This document shows positions 16,704 through 25,447 of a stretch of 64,000 nt of DNA, in pieces. The notes under the pieces are model-generated. The model saw only the letters and a program-made list of their open reading frames with translations. It had not been told where the DNA came from and did no database searches. Source of the DNA: Bog-113 sp963752695 (GTDB lineage Bacteria; Acidobacteriota; Terriglobia; Bryobacterales; Bryobacteraceae); assembly GCA_963752695.1 (NCBI GenBank), contig CAVVZB010000001.1, positions 186,001 to 250,000 on the forward strand. The letters run 5' to 3'. Numbering within the stretch: position 1 is the first letter of the stretch; every line of letters begins with the position of its first letter. Position numbers and translations under genes: made by a program.

Positions 16704-18738
16704 CGGTATGCTGGCCGCGCGGCAGCAGGAGCAGGAAGCCGCCCTTGGTTTGTTCCGCCGTTGTGCAGAATTGTGCACCATCTACATCCACGCGTGTTGA
16801 ATTTCGGTCGAGTAGCGCAATCGCCCGGGTCGAACTGCGGTAGGTGATCAGCGTCTTGTGTCCGGAACTCTCCACGCCCTCTAGCGTTCCGTTGAAATCG
16901 AGCACGCGCACGGGAGCAGGCGTCGCGCCCGGCTGCACGGAATGCGTTCCGGCGGGCATCCACAAGACGGCGTCGTTGAGCGCCGCCCAAGGTTTGCCGT
17001 CCACCAGCGCGGGCCCATGCCAGGGAATCCCCACCCCATACGGCGCGTCAATGAGAGTCTTCGCTCCGATTTTTTCAAACCGGTTAACTACCGCCGCAGC
17101 TGACGGCAGCAGCGCCATATCGGGCCGCAAGATCGAATTCTCGAAGTAGAGAGTCACCCGCGGAAACGCCGCGGCCGCCAAATGGACCAGTTGAAAAAGT
17201 TCCGTGCCGGTCTGCTGCTTGGTCGGGTAAACGTCTTGATACCGGTCCACCACATTGATATCGATCGCCAGCCGGTCCGGCCGGGGGTTAATCGGCTGAT
17301 AGCGCTTGGCGATTTCCGGGTAGCGCTGCGGACCCAGGTTCCATACGGTGGCGGGGTCTTCAATCAGAAACGTGAAGTCCCTCGATTGCAGCATGGGCAA
17401 AACCCGCCCCGCATCGGCCCCGATTGCATCTTTCATGCCGGCATCGAAGCGATCGTCAACGTGCGTGAGAACGATGTCGAGATCGGGCTTGGTGGAGCGG
17501 CATTTTTCGACTTCCGTTAGCCACTCGTTCTGCATCCGGTTCGCCAGGTCGGCGCGGAAGTCGAGAAATGTCCGAAGCGATTGCGCGTCCTTGCGATCGG
17601 CGTAGATGTCCATTGGATCCCAGCCGTTTTGACTGCGGAACATGGCCCGCACGTCGGCGTTCATCGGCGTAAAGCGCGCGGGATTGGAGGCGCCTTCCAA
17701 CGACTCGAAATACAGTTCGGCCATGTTGACGCCATCCCAATCGAAGCGCTGGACCAGATCCTGAACACCGGCGCTCACGGCGCCGAAGCAGTCGCGATTG
17801 GTCAGGTTCATCAGCTTCCGCCAGTCCAGCTGCGCGTCCTGCCCGACAGCCGTTTTCTCACGCCAGTCAGGATGCTCCGCCCAGAATCGCTCACTGACAT
17901 GCGGCAGTTCGATCCAGGCGTAAACGGTGATGGCGCGCTTGTGGCACGCGGCGATCAGCGTTTTAAGATAGGCATCCCGCTCGGCGTCCGGCTCGTAGAA
18001 ATGCCAGGCGGCCACATGGATGGCGGCGATACCGGATTTCCGCCAGCGCGCGGCCAAGTAATCCATATCCACGTGCGACCGGTAGGCGGAATCGAAGAAA
18101 GCCCACAGGCGGCCGGATTGGAACGGCGGTTCCATGCCGAGGTCGGTGAGCGATTGCAGCAGGTAAGGGAAGCGCTCATAGCCGGATTTACCTGGATCGG
18201 CCGCCACCCAGAGGATCGCGCCCGGACCGCGCCGCACGCCGGCCACCATAGGGGCGCTGGTCCATCTTTCGGTGGCAAAAACCTCGGCGTCGGCCGGAAT
18301 ATCGTACCGGTGCACTTCCAAGGCGTGTTCGAAGATGATGGGCAAACCGGGGCGGTGCACGTCCTGCAAACTGGCGACGCGAACCGTTTCTTTGCCGGGG
18401 CGGAACCCGAAGCTGGCGGCCAGCGGCGATTCGCCTTCGAGGACTAGGATGCAGCCGCTGGCGAGTTTCACGCTCCAGTTCGGTGACGCGGGAGCTCCAG
18501 GCCTGCCGACGAAAAGCTGGGCGTCGACCGCGGGCGAACGCCGGTATCCGATTGACGACAAGATGTCCGGCCATGCGCCCGGTTCCGTGCCGATGATCGA
18601 GAATCCGGCCGCCTGCGCCGGATGCGGCGCGATGCACAGAAGCAGCCCCGGGAGGGCCAGTATTCCGGCGTCGGCGAGCAAACGCAACCCTCGTAAAATG
18701 AATTTCATCCATCCGTGACGGGTGGCTTCTGCTTGCAT
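16684..18738 (-). CDS. Putative secreted glycosidase-like TIM-barrel protein
   Basis: The frame has 684 codons. A signal peptide is clear if translation starts at Met11 (18708), with a hydrophobic stretch and PAQAA cleavage region; the longer start at 18738 is kept because GAGG precedes it. Residues about 215-480 look like a (beta/alpha)8 barrel of the GH10-like/PelA-type kind (VDMDYLAARWRKSGIAAIHV, ITVYAWIELPHV, WDGVNMAELYFE). An acidic residue follows a strand, as catalytic residues do there. The C-terminal about 120 residues resemble a beta-sandwich. The exact family was not recognized; polysaccharide hydrolysis is inferred from fold-like motifs only. Confidence 0.6.
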   Translation of the reverse strand: MQAEATRHGWMKFILRGLRLLADAGILALPGLLLCIAPHPAQAAGFSIIGTEPGAWPDILSSIGYRRSPAVDAQLFVGRPGAPASPNWSVKLASGCILVLEGESPLAASFGFRPGKETVRVASLQDVHRPGLPIIFEHALEVHRYDIPADAEVFATERWTSAPMVAGVRRGPGAILWVAADPGKSGYERFPYLLQSLTDLGMEPPFQSGRLWAFFDSAYRSHVDMDYLAARWRKSGIAAIHVAAWHFYEPDAERDAYLKTLIAACHKRAITVYAWIELPHVSERFWAEHPDWREKTAVGQDAQLDWRKLMNLTNRDCFGAVSAGVQDLVQRFDWDGVNMAELYFESLEGASNPARFTPMNADVRAMFRSQNGWDPMDIYADRKDAQSLRTFLDFRADLANRMQNEWLTEVEKCRSTKPDLDIVLTHVDDRFDAGMKDAIGADAGRVLPMLQSRDFTFLIEDPATVWNLGPQRYPEIAKRYQPINPRPDRLAIDINVVDRYQDVYPTKQQTGTELFQLVHLAAAAFPRVTLYFENSILRPDMALLPSAAAVVNRFEKIGAKTLIDAPYGVGIPWHGPALVDGKPWAALNDAVLWMPAGTHSVQPGATPAPVRVLDFNGTLEGVESSGHKTLITYRSSTRAIALLDRNSTRVDVDGAQFCTTAEQTKGGFLLLLPRGQHTVTVTVE

Positions 18739-18841
18739 GGGCGGACGTACCTCGCAATACTAGTGGCGTGCGGGTGAAAGCCCTCGCAGATTTGTTGATT
18801 TCTTCAGCTAAACGTCGTGGCGGCGCTGATACTCTACGCCA

Positions 18842-19291
18842 ATGACCCAGCAATTCGCCCTCTTGTTATCCCTTACCCTTCTCTCGGGTCTCGCCCAGGG
18901 AAGTGAGAAACCGGTCCGATTTCAAGACCTGCCGGCAAATGTCCAGCGTACGGCGACGCAGCAGAGTGAAGGACTTACCGTTCGCGGCTACGCCAAGGAA
19001 GTCGAAAACGGGAAAACCTTTTATGAGATCCAAACGGGCGCTGTTGGAAAGTCGAAGGATATTCTCCTCGATGACAAGGGAATAGTCGTGGAAGTCGAGC
19101 AGGCTCTAAGTACGTCGGAAGTTCCACCCGCAGTGAGTGCCGGTTTGCAAAAACTTGCCGGGAGCGCGAAGGTGACGGCCGTGGAGTCGGTCACCAAAGG
19201 CGGGCTGGTCTCTTATGAGGCCGTGGCGTCCGGTCATGGAAAAAAGCGCGAGATCGCTGTCGACGCGAATGGGGCGGCCCGCAAACCTTAG
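18842..19291 (+). CDS. Secreted PepSY-like protein
   Basis: This 149-residue protein has a signal peptide (about 1-20). Two repeats of about 60 residues have the pattern of PepSY-like domains (F..LP..VQ, YEIQ, KDILLDDKGIVVEVEQ; then VPPAVSAGLQ, YEAVA, REIAVDANG). Such periplasmic domains are thought to bind and inhibit peptidases or modulate envelope enzymes. The gene stands alone, divergent from 18738. Confidence 0.7.
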   Translation: MTQQFALLLSLTLLSGLAQGSEKPVRFQDLPANVQRTATQQSEGLTVRGYAKEVENGKTFYEIQTGAVGKSKDILLDDKGIVVEVEQALSTSEVPPAVSAGLQKLAGSAKVTAVESVTKGGLVSYEAVASGHGKKREIAVDANGAARKP

Positions 19292-19329
19292 ACGGGTCTT
19301 AACGCTGTTCTGTGTCTAAAACTTTACAC

Positions 19330-19520
19330 CTGCGAGTCTCAGGCCGAAGCAGGCGTTCACCAAGCAGCGCCAAATACGCGATACCGGCTCTCGCCATAGT
19401 GCCGCCGGGTACCTAGGCTATTAGGGCGGTGTTTAGGTTCATCTCGGCCACTCGCTCGAACGATAGGCCGCGCTCGCGGATATTTCGGTCGTTCTTCTCG
19501 GGGTCGAAGATGAAGGCCAC
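19330..19520 (-). pseudogene. Decayed BrnT-family toxin
   Basis: From a GTG at 19520 the minus strand encodes FDPEKNDRNIRERGLSFERV, a clear BrnT N-terminal signature, then hits TAG at 19413. The rest of the family pattern continues in other frames: GTRRHYGESRYRVFG (about 19409-19365), then ALLGERL in a third frame. At least two frameshifts therefore separate pieces of what was one toxin of about 90 residues. BrnT is a ribonuclease toxin normally followed by brnA. No antitoxin-like frame is visible toward 19292. This is a relic of a toxin-antitoxin module. Confidence 0.7.
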
Positions 19521-19776
19521 GCAGAATCGTGTTAGTACAGAAAATAGCAGATTCAAACGGATGATTGTAGTGACGAAAATTCGTCCTGTCTCGCTTTTCC
19601 TACGGCAGGCTGGCTCCCGCACAATTACCGGCTGCGGTAATGGTGCGAGTGAATTGTTCTGGCTCCTGTCTGCAAGCCAGAGGCTCAGAGTCAAGAGCCA
19701 GTGTCACAGACAGAGCCAAAATCTTCACCTCCCGTTCATGGACATTCGCCGCCACGCCCGCTAGGATAAGAAACTT

Positions 19777-20934
19777 ATGCAATTTTTCAGATTCCTTTTA
19801 TGCGGATGTGTTTCCGCGCTCGGGCTCGGTGTTTCGAACGCGCAGACTGGACCGCCTCCGATCCCCAACATTCAATCCGTAACCGCCATGGGCATCGTCA
19901 AGCAGAATCCTCTGGTGCAGGGCCGGGACGGCACTTACAGCGCGCTGATCAATGGTAAATCCGTGTGGGCGTTCAATGACACGGCGCTTACCCAGAACAA
20001 TGCCTCCGGGAATAACTTCTTCAGCAATTCCATGTCGTGGGCAACCAACCTCGACGCGTCACAAGGCATCACATTGAATGGCGATTACGTGGACGCTCTG
20101 GGCGACCCCACTCAATTTTTCCCCTTCCTGCCCTGGGAAACCGCCTACAACGCCGCGCACAATTCCAAGAGCTGCACGGCAACTCCCTGCGGCGCTGAGT
20201 TCGCGATCTGGCCGGGGCCGCTGGTTCCCGACGTCGCGCGCAATCGCGTCTTCATCTTCTACGACGAAATCTGGCGCTCCCCCACCATCAGTGGCTGGAT
20301 CAATATCGGCGAAGGCGTCGCCATCTGGCAGAACGGTAAGATCACACGTCCGGTAGTCAGTCCGGGAACACCGTATCCGACCCTGATGTTTCAAGGCACG
20401 CAGGTCGGCTTCAGTTCCGGTTGGGTAATCTCTGGCGACACGCTTTATATGTACGGGAATCTCGGCGGATTCCTCATTGAAAACACGCAGGTGGCGAAGG
20501 TTCCACTGGCAAACGTGACTACGCCGAGCGCGTGGACCTACTACGCGGGCAATAACACGTGGAGCGCCAGTGCAGCCGACGCGGTGACGGTTTTTAATGG
20601 CGGCGCGGCGGGTTCGTCCATCTTCTACGACACCTATCTGGGAATGTATGTGGCCATTTACAGCGGCGTCTTCAATAGCAATCTCTATTACAACGTCGCG
20701 TACCAGCCGTGGGGACCATGGTCGGCGCAAACCCAGTTCTACACGGGCCTGCCGGGCTACCAGAACAACGCCGACTACGCAGCTCTGGCCCATCCGGAAT
20801 TCGCCTCAGGAAACGGGCAAACCGAGTACGTGACCTATGTCCAGGACACCGGCTTTCTCGCCCAGCAGTTGCAATTGCTTCAGGTCGTATTTAATCCGCC
20901 GGCACCGAATGTTGCCGAACCCGTCTCGAAGTAG
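19777..20934 (+). CDS. Secreted DUF4185-like beta-propeller protein
   Basis: This 385-residue protein has a signal peptide (1-22) and an upstream AGGA. The sequence shows repeated propeller-like blades: VQGRDGTYSALINGKSVWAFND, RNRVFIFYDEIW, SGDTLYMYGNL, MYVAIYSG. These resemble the five-bladed DUF4185/GH43-like proteins, which are secreted and suspected to act on carbohydrates. Two Cys (SCTATPC) may form a disulphide. No catalytic triad could be assigned. Confidence 0.65.
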   Translation: MQFFRFLLCGCVSALGLGVSNAQTGPPPIPNIQSVTAMGIVKQNPLVQGRDGTYSALINGKSVWAFNDTALTQNNASGNNFFSNSMSWATNLDASQGITLNGDYVDALGDPTQFFPFLPWETAYNAAHNSKSCTATPCGAEFAIWPGPLVPDVARNRVFIFYDEIWRSPTISGWINIGEGVAIWQNGKITRPVVSPGTPYPTLMFQGTQVGFSSGWVISGDTLYMYGNLGGFLIENTQVAKVPLANVTTPSAWTYYAGNNTWSASAADAVTVFNGGAAGSSIFYDTYLGMYVAIYSGVFNSNLYYNVAYQPWGPWSAQTQFYTGLPGYQNNADYAALAHPEFASGNGQTEYVTYVQDTGFLAQQLQLLQVVFNPPAPNVAEPVSK

Positions 20935-20971
20935 GCCGGCTTATCGCGCCGCCTGATAAACTCCGGGTTCC

Positions 20972-21994
20972 ATGCAATCGCTGGTAATTGACGAGCCCTA
21001 TCGGTTTCACTTTGAAGATCGCCCGGAGCCGGTTCCGCCACCAGGCCATGCGCTGCTGCAAGTGCGCTCGGTCGGGCTGTGCGGAACCGATCTCAGTACG
21101 TATCGCGGCAAGAATCCGCTGGTCAGCTATCCGCGCGTGCCGGGGCATGAAATCGCCGCAACCATTGTGGATCTCAATGGACCGGCGCCCACCGAACTTC
21201 AAATAGGCGGGAACGTCGCCGTTTCGCCATATACCAACTGCGGCCAATGCGCGTCCTGCCTGCGGGGTCGCTCGAACGCATGCCAGTTCAATCAAACCTT
21301 CGGCGTGCAGCGGGATGGCGCGCTTACCGATTTCATTACCGTGCCATACTCCCGGCTGATTGTCGCCGACGGCCTTCCCATTCACCACCTCAGCATTGTG
21401 GAGCCCTTGACCGTGGGCTTCCACGCCGTAAGCCGCGGCCGCGTTACGAAGGCCGACACAGTCGCCGTGTTTGGATGCGGCGGGGTTGGTCTCGGAGCGG
21501 TAGCTGGGGCAGCGTTTCGCGATGCCAACGTGATCGCGATCGACGTGGACGACGCCAAGCTGCATCTGGCCCGTCAGTCAGGTGCCGCGCATACGATCAA
21601 CACCGCTCGCGAGCCTCTTCACGAGCGTCTGCTCGAACTCACTTCCGGCCTAGGACCGGATGTCATTATCGAAGCCATCGGCCTGCCGGAGACATTCCGC
21701 GCGGCCATCGATGAAGTCGCTTGGACGGGCCGCGTGGTCTACATCGGATATGCCAAGGAACCGGTCAGCTATGAAACGCGCTGGTTTGTGCAGAAGGAGC
21801 TGGATATTCTGGGCACGCGCAACGCCCAACCGGAGGATTTCGCCGCCGTAATTCGCATGCTTGCAACCGGCCGTTTTCCCGTGGATGCCGCCATCTCCCA
21901 TACCGTTCCGTTCCGTGCGGCTGGCCAAGCGTTCGAGCAATGGAGCGCGAACCCGAGCGCCTTTCAGAAAATAAGGGTCGAGGTGAATGCCTAA
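20972..21994 (+). CDS. Zinc-dependent MDR alcohol/polyol dehydrogenase
   Basis: This 340-residue medium-chain dehydrogenase has catalytic zinc ligands Cys37 (GLCGTD) and His59-Glu60 (PGHE). The structural zinc is held by Cys90, Cys93, Cys96 and Cys104, and the NAD(P) site reads GCGGVGLGAV. It resembles L-galactonate/L-threonate-type and other sugar-acid dehydrogenases, though substrate cannot be fixed. The next SDR gene starts one base after its stop, so the pair form an operon, probably two steps of one sugar or sugar-acid pathway. The fucP-rhaM genes 34 kb away fit such a diet. Confidence 0.88.
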   Translation: MQSLVIDEPYRFHFEDRPEPVPPPGHALLQVRSVGLCGTDLSTYRGKNPLVSYPRVPGHEIAATIVDLNGPAPTELQIGGNVAVSPYTNCGQCASCLRGRSNACQFNQTFGVQRDGALTDFITVPYSRLIVADGLPIHHLSIVEPLTVGFHAVSRGRVTKADTVAVFGCGGVGLGAVAGAAFRDANVIAIDVDDAKLHLARQSGAAHTINTAREPLHERLLELTSGLGPDVIIEAIGLPETFRAAIDEVAWTGRVVYIGYAKEPVSYETRWFVQKELDILGTRNAQPEDFAAVIRMLATGRFPVDAAISHTVPFRAAGQAFEQWSANPSAFQKIRVEVNA

Positions 21995-22771
21995 ATGAGT
22001 TCGCACCGGTTCAGTTTAGAAGGCCGCAACGCCGTGGTTGTGGGCGCCACCTCAGGCATCGGAAAATCCATTGCGCTCGCGTTGGCGGAGGCAGGCGCAA
22101 ACGTGATTCCAACGGGTCGGCGCGCCGATCTCTGCGAACAAGTTTCTGGTTCTATCGAAAGGCAGGGCCGCAAGTCACTGGTCCATCCAGTCGATGTTTC
22201 GGACCGCGCCAGTATCGTCAGCTTACGTGATGCGGCGGTGGCCGCCTTTGGACAGATCCATATCCTGGTCAACTGCGCGGGCCGCACCAAACGCACGCCG
22301 ACTTTGCAGGTTACAGATGAGGAATGGAACGCCATCTTCGACACGAATGTTACCGGTGCGCTACGCTGCTGCCAAATCTTTGGCGCGCACATGATCGAGC
22401 GCGGATATGGCCGCATCATCAATATCGCGTCGCTATCGACATTCGTCGCGCTTTATGAAGTGGCCGCTTATTCGGCCAGTAAGGCGGCCATCGCTTCACT
22501 CACTAAGTCGCTCGCCATCGAATGGGCGCGTCACGGGATTTGCGTGAACGCTATCGCTCCCGGCGTGGTCCGGACCGAACTCAACCAGAAGTTACTGGAC
22601 GAGACTCCACGCGGGCAGGAGTTCTTGATGCGTACCCCGCAAGCGCGTTTCGGAACCACTGACGAGATTGCCGCGGCCGCTGTGTTCCTGGCGTTGGATG
22701 CTTCAAGCTTTGTGAACGGGGTGGTATTGCCGGTGGATGGCGGGTTTCTAGCGAGCGGGGTAAATCAGTAA
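21995..22771 (+). CDS. SDR oxidoreductase, gluconate-5-dehydrogenase-like
   Basis: This 258-residue classical SDR has GATSGIG (17-23), NCAG, a catalytic Ser in IASLS, the YSASK catalytic Tyr/Lys pair and C-terminal PVDGGF. It closely resembles gluconate 5-dehydrogenase and related keto-acid reductases. The ATG follows the MDR stop by one base (TAAATGA), so co-expression is very likely. Substrate is inferred only. Confidence 0.87.
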   Translation: MSSHRFSLEGRNAVVVGATSGIGKSIALALAEAGANVIPTGRRADLCEQVSGSIERQGRKSLVHPVDVSDRASIVSLRDAAVAAFGQIHILVNCAGRTKRTPTLQVTDEEWNAIFDTNVTGALRCCQIFGAHMIERGYGRIINIASLSTFVALYEVAAYSASKAAIASLTKSLAIEWARHGICVNAIAPGVVRTELNQKLLDETPRGQEFLMRTPQARFGTTDEIAAAAVFLALDASSFVNGVVLPVDGGFLASGVNQ

Positions 22772-22775
22772 AGCT

Positions 22776-22802
22776 GGGCCCGGACCGGAGTGATCCAGGC
22801 CC
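22776..22802. terminator. Bidirectional hairpin between SDR and SGNH genes
   Basis: GGGCC (22776-22780) and GGCCC (22798-22802), with an inner GGA/TCC pairing, form a GC-rich stem between two convergent genes. No long T-tract follows. A second small CCTG/CAGG hairpin lies just downstream. Confidence 0.45.
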
Positions 22803-22815
22803 CTGTAACAGGTTG

Positions 22816-24156
22816 TTAGTCTCTCGGCGCGTTTAACATTTCCTTGACAGCGTTCACAGCATCTTCCTGCTGCCACGCGCTGTTGGGATTCAGGCCCTTA
22901 GCAACGAAGTAAGTCCGCATAAAGTCATAGATGTCGACCTTCCCGGTGTTGACAGATCCTTCATTTACGGGAGTACCGTGCTCGTGAGTATCGCCGGAAA
23001 CGCCGAGCTTTGGTCCCAGCGTCTCAAGCAAACCGCTCATCGGGCGGCCCGGAACAATTCCATTTCCGTTGAAGTCGACAAAGGGATCTGCATTGAACAC
23101 TGCAATCTCCTGGTTAAGCGTAAGCTCTGGAATCGTGAGACTGTACGCCGTGTTGGTCGTCCTGATAAACGCGTTGGCAAAGATCGCGTAACCAGTGTCG
23201 GACGGGTGAATACCGTCCAGGCTAAATGCACCGCCATTATAGTGATTCGTGATGGTCACGCCCTCGATGGTGATGGGCTTAGTCACATAAGAATCGGTGA
23301 TCGAAAAAGCATCTACCACGGGGAAGCCATTAGCCGCGGCGGCGGCGCTGATTACCTGGTTATATTGCTGGATCTGATTCTGAATGCGCGAGATCTGCGA
23401 AGCGCTCAAGACGTACGCGGGGTTGGTCAGAATAGAGGGTGTCGCCATACCCATCTTGATCAGGACTACGGCGCCGAACGTCGTATAAGAACCGGCCGGT
23501 AGATTGTAGTTCTGGCCGAGAAACTTAGTCACGTCGTCATTGTTGAACAGGAAGCCTACCTTCGTAAGATCCGCTATGTTTGCCACCACAACCTTCGATC
23601 CGGTAGCTTTCAGCCGGGACATCAAAGCTTGATAGTCCGCGGTAAAGCTGGTGATCGGCGTAATGTTCTTCGGAGCGTTCAGATGCGTGAAGTCCAGAAC
23701 GTAATTGATCAGATCGTCATTGCCTACCCAGCAAAACAATATGCCCGGCTTTACTTGCTCAACCACTTGAATCTGGGTCATCCCGGTGTAGGGCTGCAGT
23801 ACCAGATCCACTTCGTGTTTAATTTTTGCGCTTGCCGCAGTGTTCAAAACGTCATGAACGGTAGCGCCAGACACGGCGACATCTTCGGGATGCAGAGCTG
23901 CGTCGGTGCGCGTTCGGCCGTTAGTAAGGCCGACGAATCCGAACTTGCCGCTAGTGATTAGCGGAAGGTTTAATGGAACCTTCGCTTGCGTCGCAACATA
24001 ATTTACATACGACTGCTGCTGACTGAGCGTGAACGCGTTTGCCGACTGGTCGCCTTCGCCGAGGCTGTCGCCAATGCCCATGATATGGGCGCCTTGTGCG
24101 AAGATCGGCGCCGCCGAAAGTACGCACGTGAGAAGAATACGGGTGCTACGAATCAA
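22816..24156 (-). CDS. Secreted SGNH/GDSL hydrolase
   Basis: The start is set at TTG 24156. AAGGAG (24165-24170) sits 8 bases upstream, and the product then begins with a good signal peptide (about 1-21, ending IFAQ). A longer frame to 24255 has neither. The protein is 446 residues. Block I is GIGDSL with the nucleophile Ser near residue 31, block III is WVGNDDL, and block V is DGIHPSDTGY, giving the Ser-Gly-Asn-His set of SGNH esterases. The C-terminal 100 residues (VDFNGNGIVPGRP and onward) are outside the catalytic fold. Substrate is unknown; lipid or polysaccharide ester cleavage in the periplasm is likely. Confidence 0.85.
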   Translation of the reverse strand: MIRSTRILLTCVLSAAPIFAQGAHIMGIGDSLGEGDQSANAFTLSQQQSYVNYVATQAKVPLNLPLITSGKFGFVGLTNGRTRTDAALHPEDVAVSGATVHDVLNTAASAKIKHEVDLVLQPYTGMTQIQVVEQVKPGILFCWVGNDDLINYVLDFTHLNAPKNITPITSFTADYQALMSRLKATGSKVVVANIADLTKVGFLFNNDDVTKFLGQNYNLPAGSYTTFGAVVLIKMGMATPSILTNPAYVLSASQISRIQNQIQQYNQVISAAAAANGFPVVDAFSITDSYVTKPITIEGVTITNHYNGGAFSLDGIHPSDTGYAIFANAFIRTTNTAYSLTIPELTLNQEIAVFNADPFVDFNGNGIVPGRPMSGLLETLGPKLGVSGDTHEHGTPVNEGSVNTGKVDIYDFMRTYFVAKGLNPNSAWQQEDAVNAVKEMLNAPRD

Positions 24157-24164
24157 AAGAAAAG

Positions 24165-24170
24165 CTCCTT
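24165..24170 (-). promoter_or_regulatory. Ribosome binding site deciding a TTG start
   Basis: AAGGAG on the minus strand, 8 bases before TTG at 24156, fixes the SGNH hydrolase start. Confidence 0.7.
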
Positions 24171-24183
24171 GAATAAGTCGAAA

Positions 24184-24211
24184 TACAATTGAAAGTTGTA
24201 CCCGAATTATA
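24184..24211 (-). promoter_or_regulatory. Probable promoter of the SGNH gene with small inverted repeat
   Basis: A TATAAT -10 box lies at 24211-24206 on the minus strand, giving a leader of about 40 bases. Just downstream is an inverted repeat, TACAA (24184-24188) and TTGTA (24196-24200), placed where an operator would sit. No good -35 is seen. Confidence 0.35.
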
Positions 24212-24284
24212 CCTGTGATAGACCTCTTGTGGGGCCGTCCTACAGTTCTTGGCAAAACTCTTCGGTACTAGTAAGCCCTTGATC

Positions 24285-25385
24285 TTAATTTATGAAGAGG
24301 AGGCAAACCGGCTCAGACACAGCAATATTCCGATGCGCGTCTGCTAGTTGGCCCGTCTGACCGTCAATAGCAAACACCGCAACGTTGCCGGAAGTCTGAT
24401 TCGCCGCCAGCAGCCAACGGCCCGCCGGATCGATAGCGAAGTTCCGCGGGCCCTTACCGCCGGAAGGGATATTCTGGACCAATTTCAGGGAACCGTCAGC
24501 GCTCACGTGAAAGACGGCAATGCTGTCGTGCCCGCGATTCGACGTGTAAATCGTTTTCCCTCCCTTGTCCATCGCTATCTCCGCCGCCGTGTTCTCGCCA
24601 TGAAAGTCGGCCGGAAGCGCCGGCGTAGTATCCAGCTTTCGCATCGACCCCTGTTGCGCATCCCAGGCAAACCGGGTGACGGTTGATTGGATCTCATTGA
24701 GCACGTAAACATAACGCCCTTGCGGATCGATCACCAAATGCCGTGGACCCGCGCCCGGATTTGCCTGGCCCGGCGGCAGCGGATCGACTTGCGCCGTTTC
24801 GGGATGAACGCGATAAATCAGCGTGCGGTCAGTCCCCAAATCGTTCACCAGAAGGAAGCGGTTATTCGCCGTGAATGTTGCCGAGTGCGCGTGTGGAGCT
24901 TCTTGCCGTTCGGCATTTGGCCCCTTCCCGGTGAATCGGATTAAGCTCGCCCGGTTCCCCAAGCTGCCGTCCGTGCGTACTGGGAACGTAGCCAGATTTC
25001 CACCACCATAATCGGCCACCACGAGCATGCGCCCGGTTCGATCCAAAGCCAGATGGCACGGCCCGCCGCCGGTCTCGGCCTGATTGATCAGCATCAGATC
25101 GCCCGCTCCGGGCAGCACCTGAAATGCGCTGACTTTCTGGCTCCCTTCATTCACCGCGTAGACGAAAGGCTTCCCCGAGCTTGCGATCAGGAACGACGGA
25201 TCAGCAGCCGTGGCCGCCAGCACCGGCACGGCGAGCTCACCGGACGCCGGGTCGAACTCCGCGCGATAAATTCCCTTGCTTCCATGGGCCGTATAGGTCC
25301 CGATGTACACGCGATCGGCTGCCGGCAGGATCGCGGCCCACGCCAGCCCGAGCCACAAGAGTCTGAATTTCACAGCACCCATCAT
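24285..25385 (-). CDS. Secreted lactonase, 6-phosphogluconolactonase-type beta-propeller
   Basis: This 366-residue protein (the start could be Met2) has a signal peptide (about 1-23). A seven-bladed propeller of the YbhE/lactonase family (PF10282) follows: YIGTYT, GPCHLALDRTGRMLVVADYGGG, APHAHSATFTANNRFLLVNDLG, GAGPRHLVIDPQGRYVYVLNE and GPRNFAIDPAGRWLLAANQ. The His in PHAH and Arg in GPRH are conserved in this family. The exported form suggests a periplasmic lactone or sugar-related role rather than the cytosolic pentose-phosphate step. Confidence 0.85.
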   Translation of the reverse strand: MMGAVKFRLLWLGLAWAAILPAADRVYIGTYTAHGSKGIYRAEFDPASGELAVPVLAATAADPSFLIASSGKPFVYAVNEGSQKVSAFQVLPGAGDLMLINQAETGGGPCHLALDRTGRMLVVADYGGGNLATFPVRTDGSLGNRASLIRFTGKGPNAERQEAPHAHSATFTANNRFLLVNDLGTDRTLIYRVHPETAQVDPLPPGQANPGAGPRHLVIDPQGRYVYVLNEIQSTVTRFAWDAQQGSMRKLDTTPALPADFHGENTAAEIAMDKGGKTIYTSNRGHDSIAVFHVSADGSLKLVQNIPSGGKGPRNFAIDPAGRWLLAANQTSGNVAVFAIDGQTGQLADAHRNIAVSEPVCLLFIN

Positions 25386-25447
25386 ATGCCGCGCTCAGCA
25401 GGTTCACTCGATCATGCGAGACTGACGATGGAACGGTCTTCGCGGCA

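Noticed and set aside
17581..18447. 288-codon plus-strand frame antisense to the TIM-barrel-like gene
   Set aside because: The minus-strand protein has a signal peptide and barrel motifs, whereas the antisense product has none.
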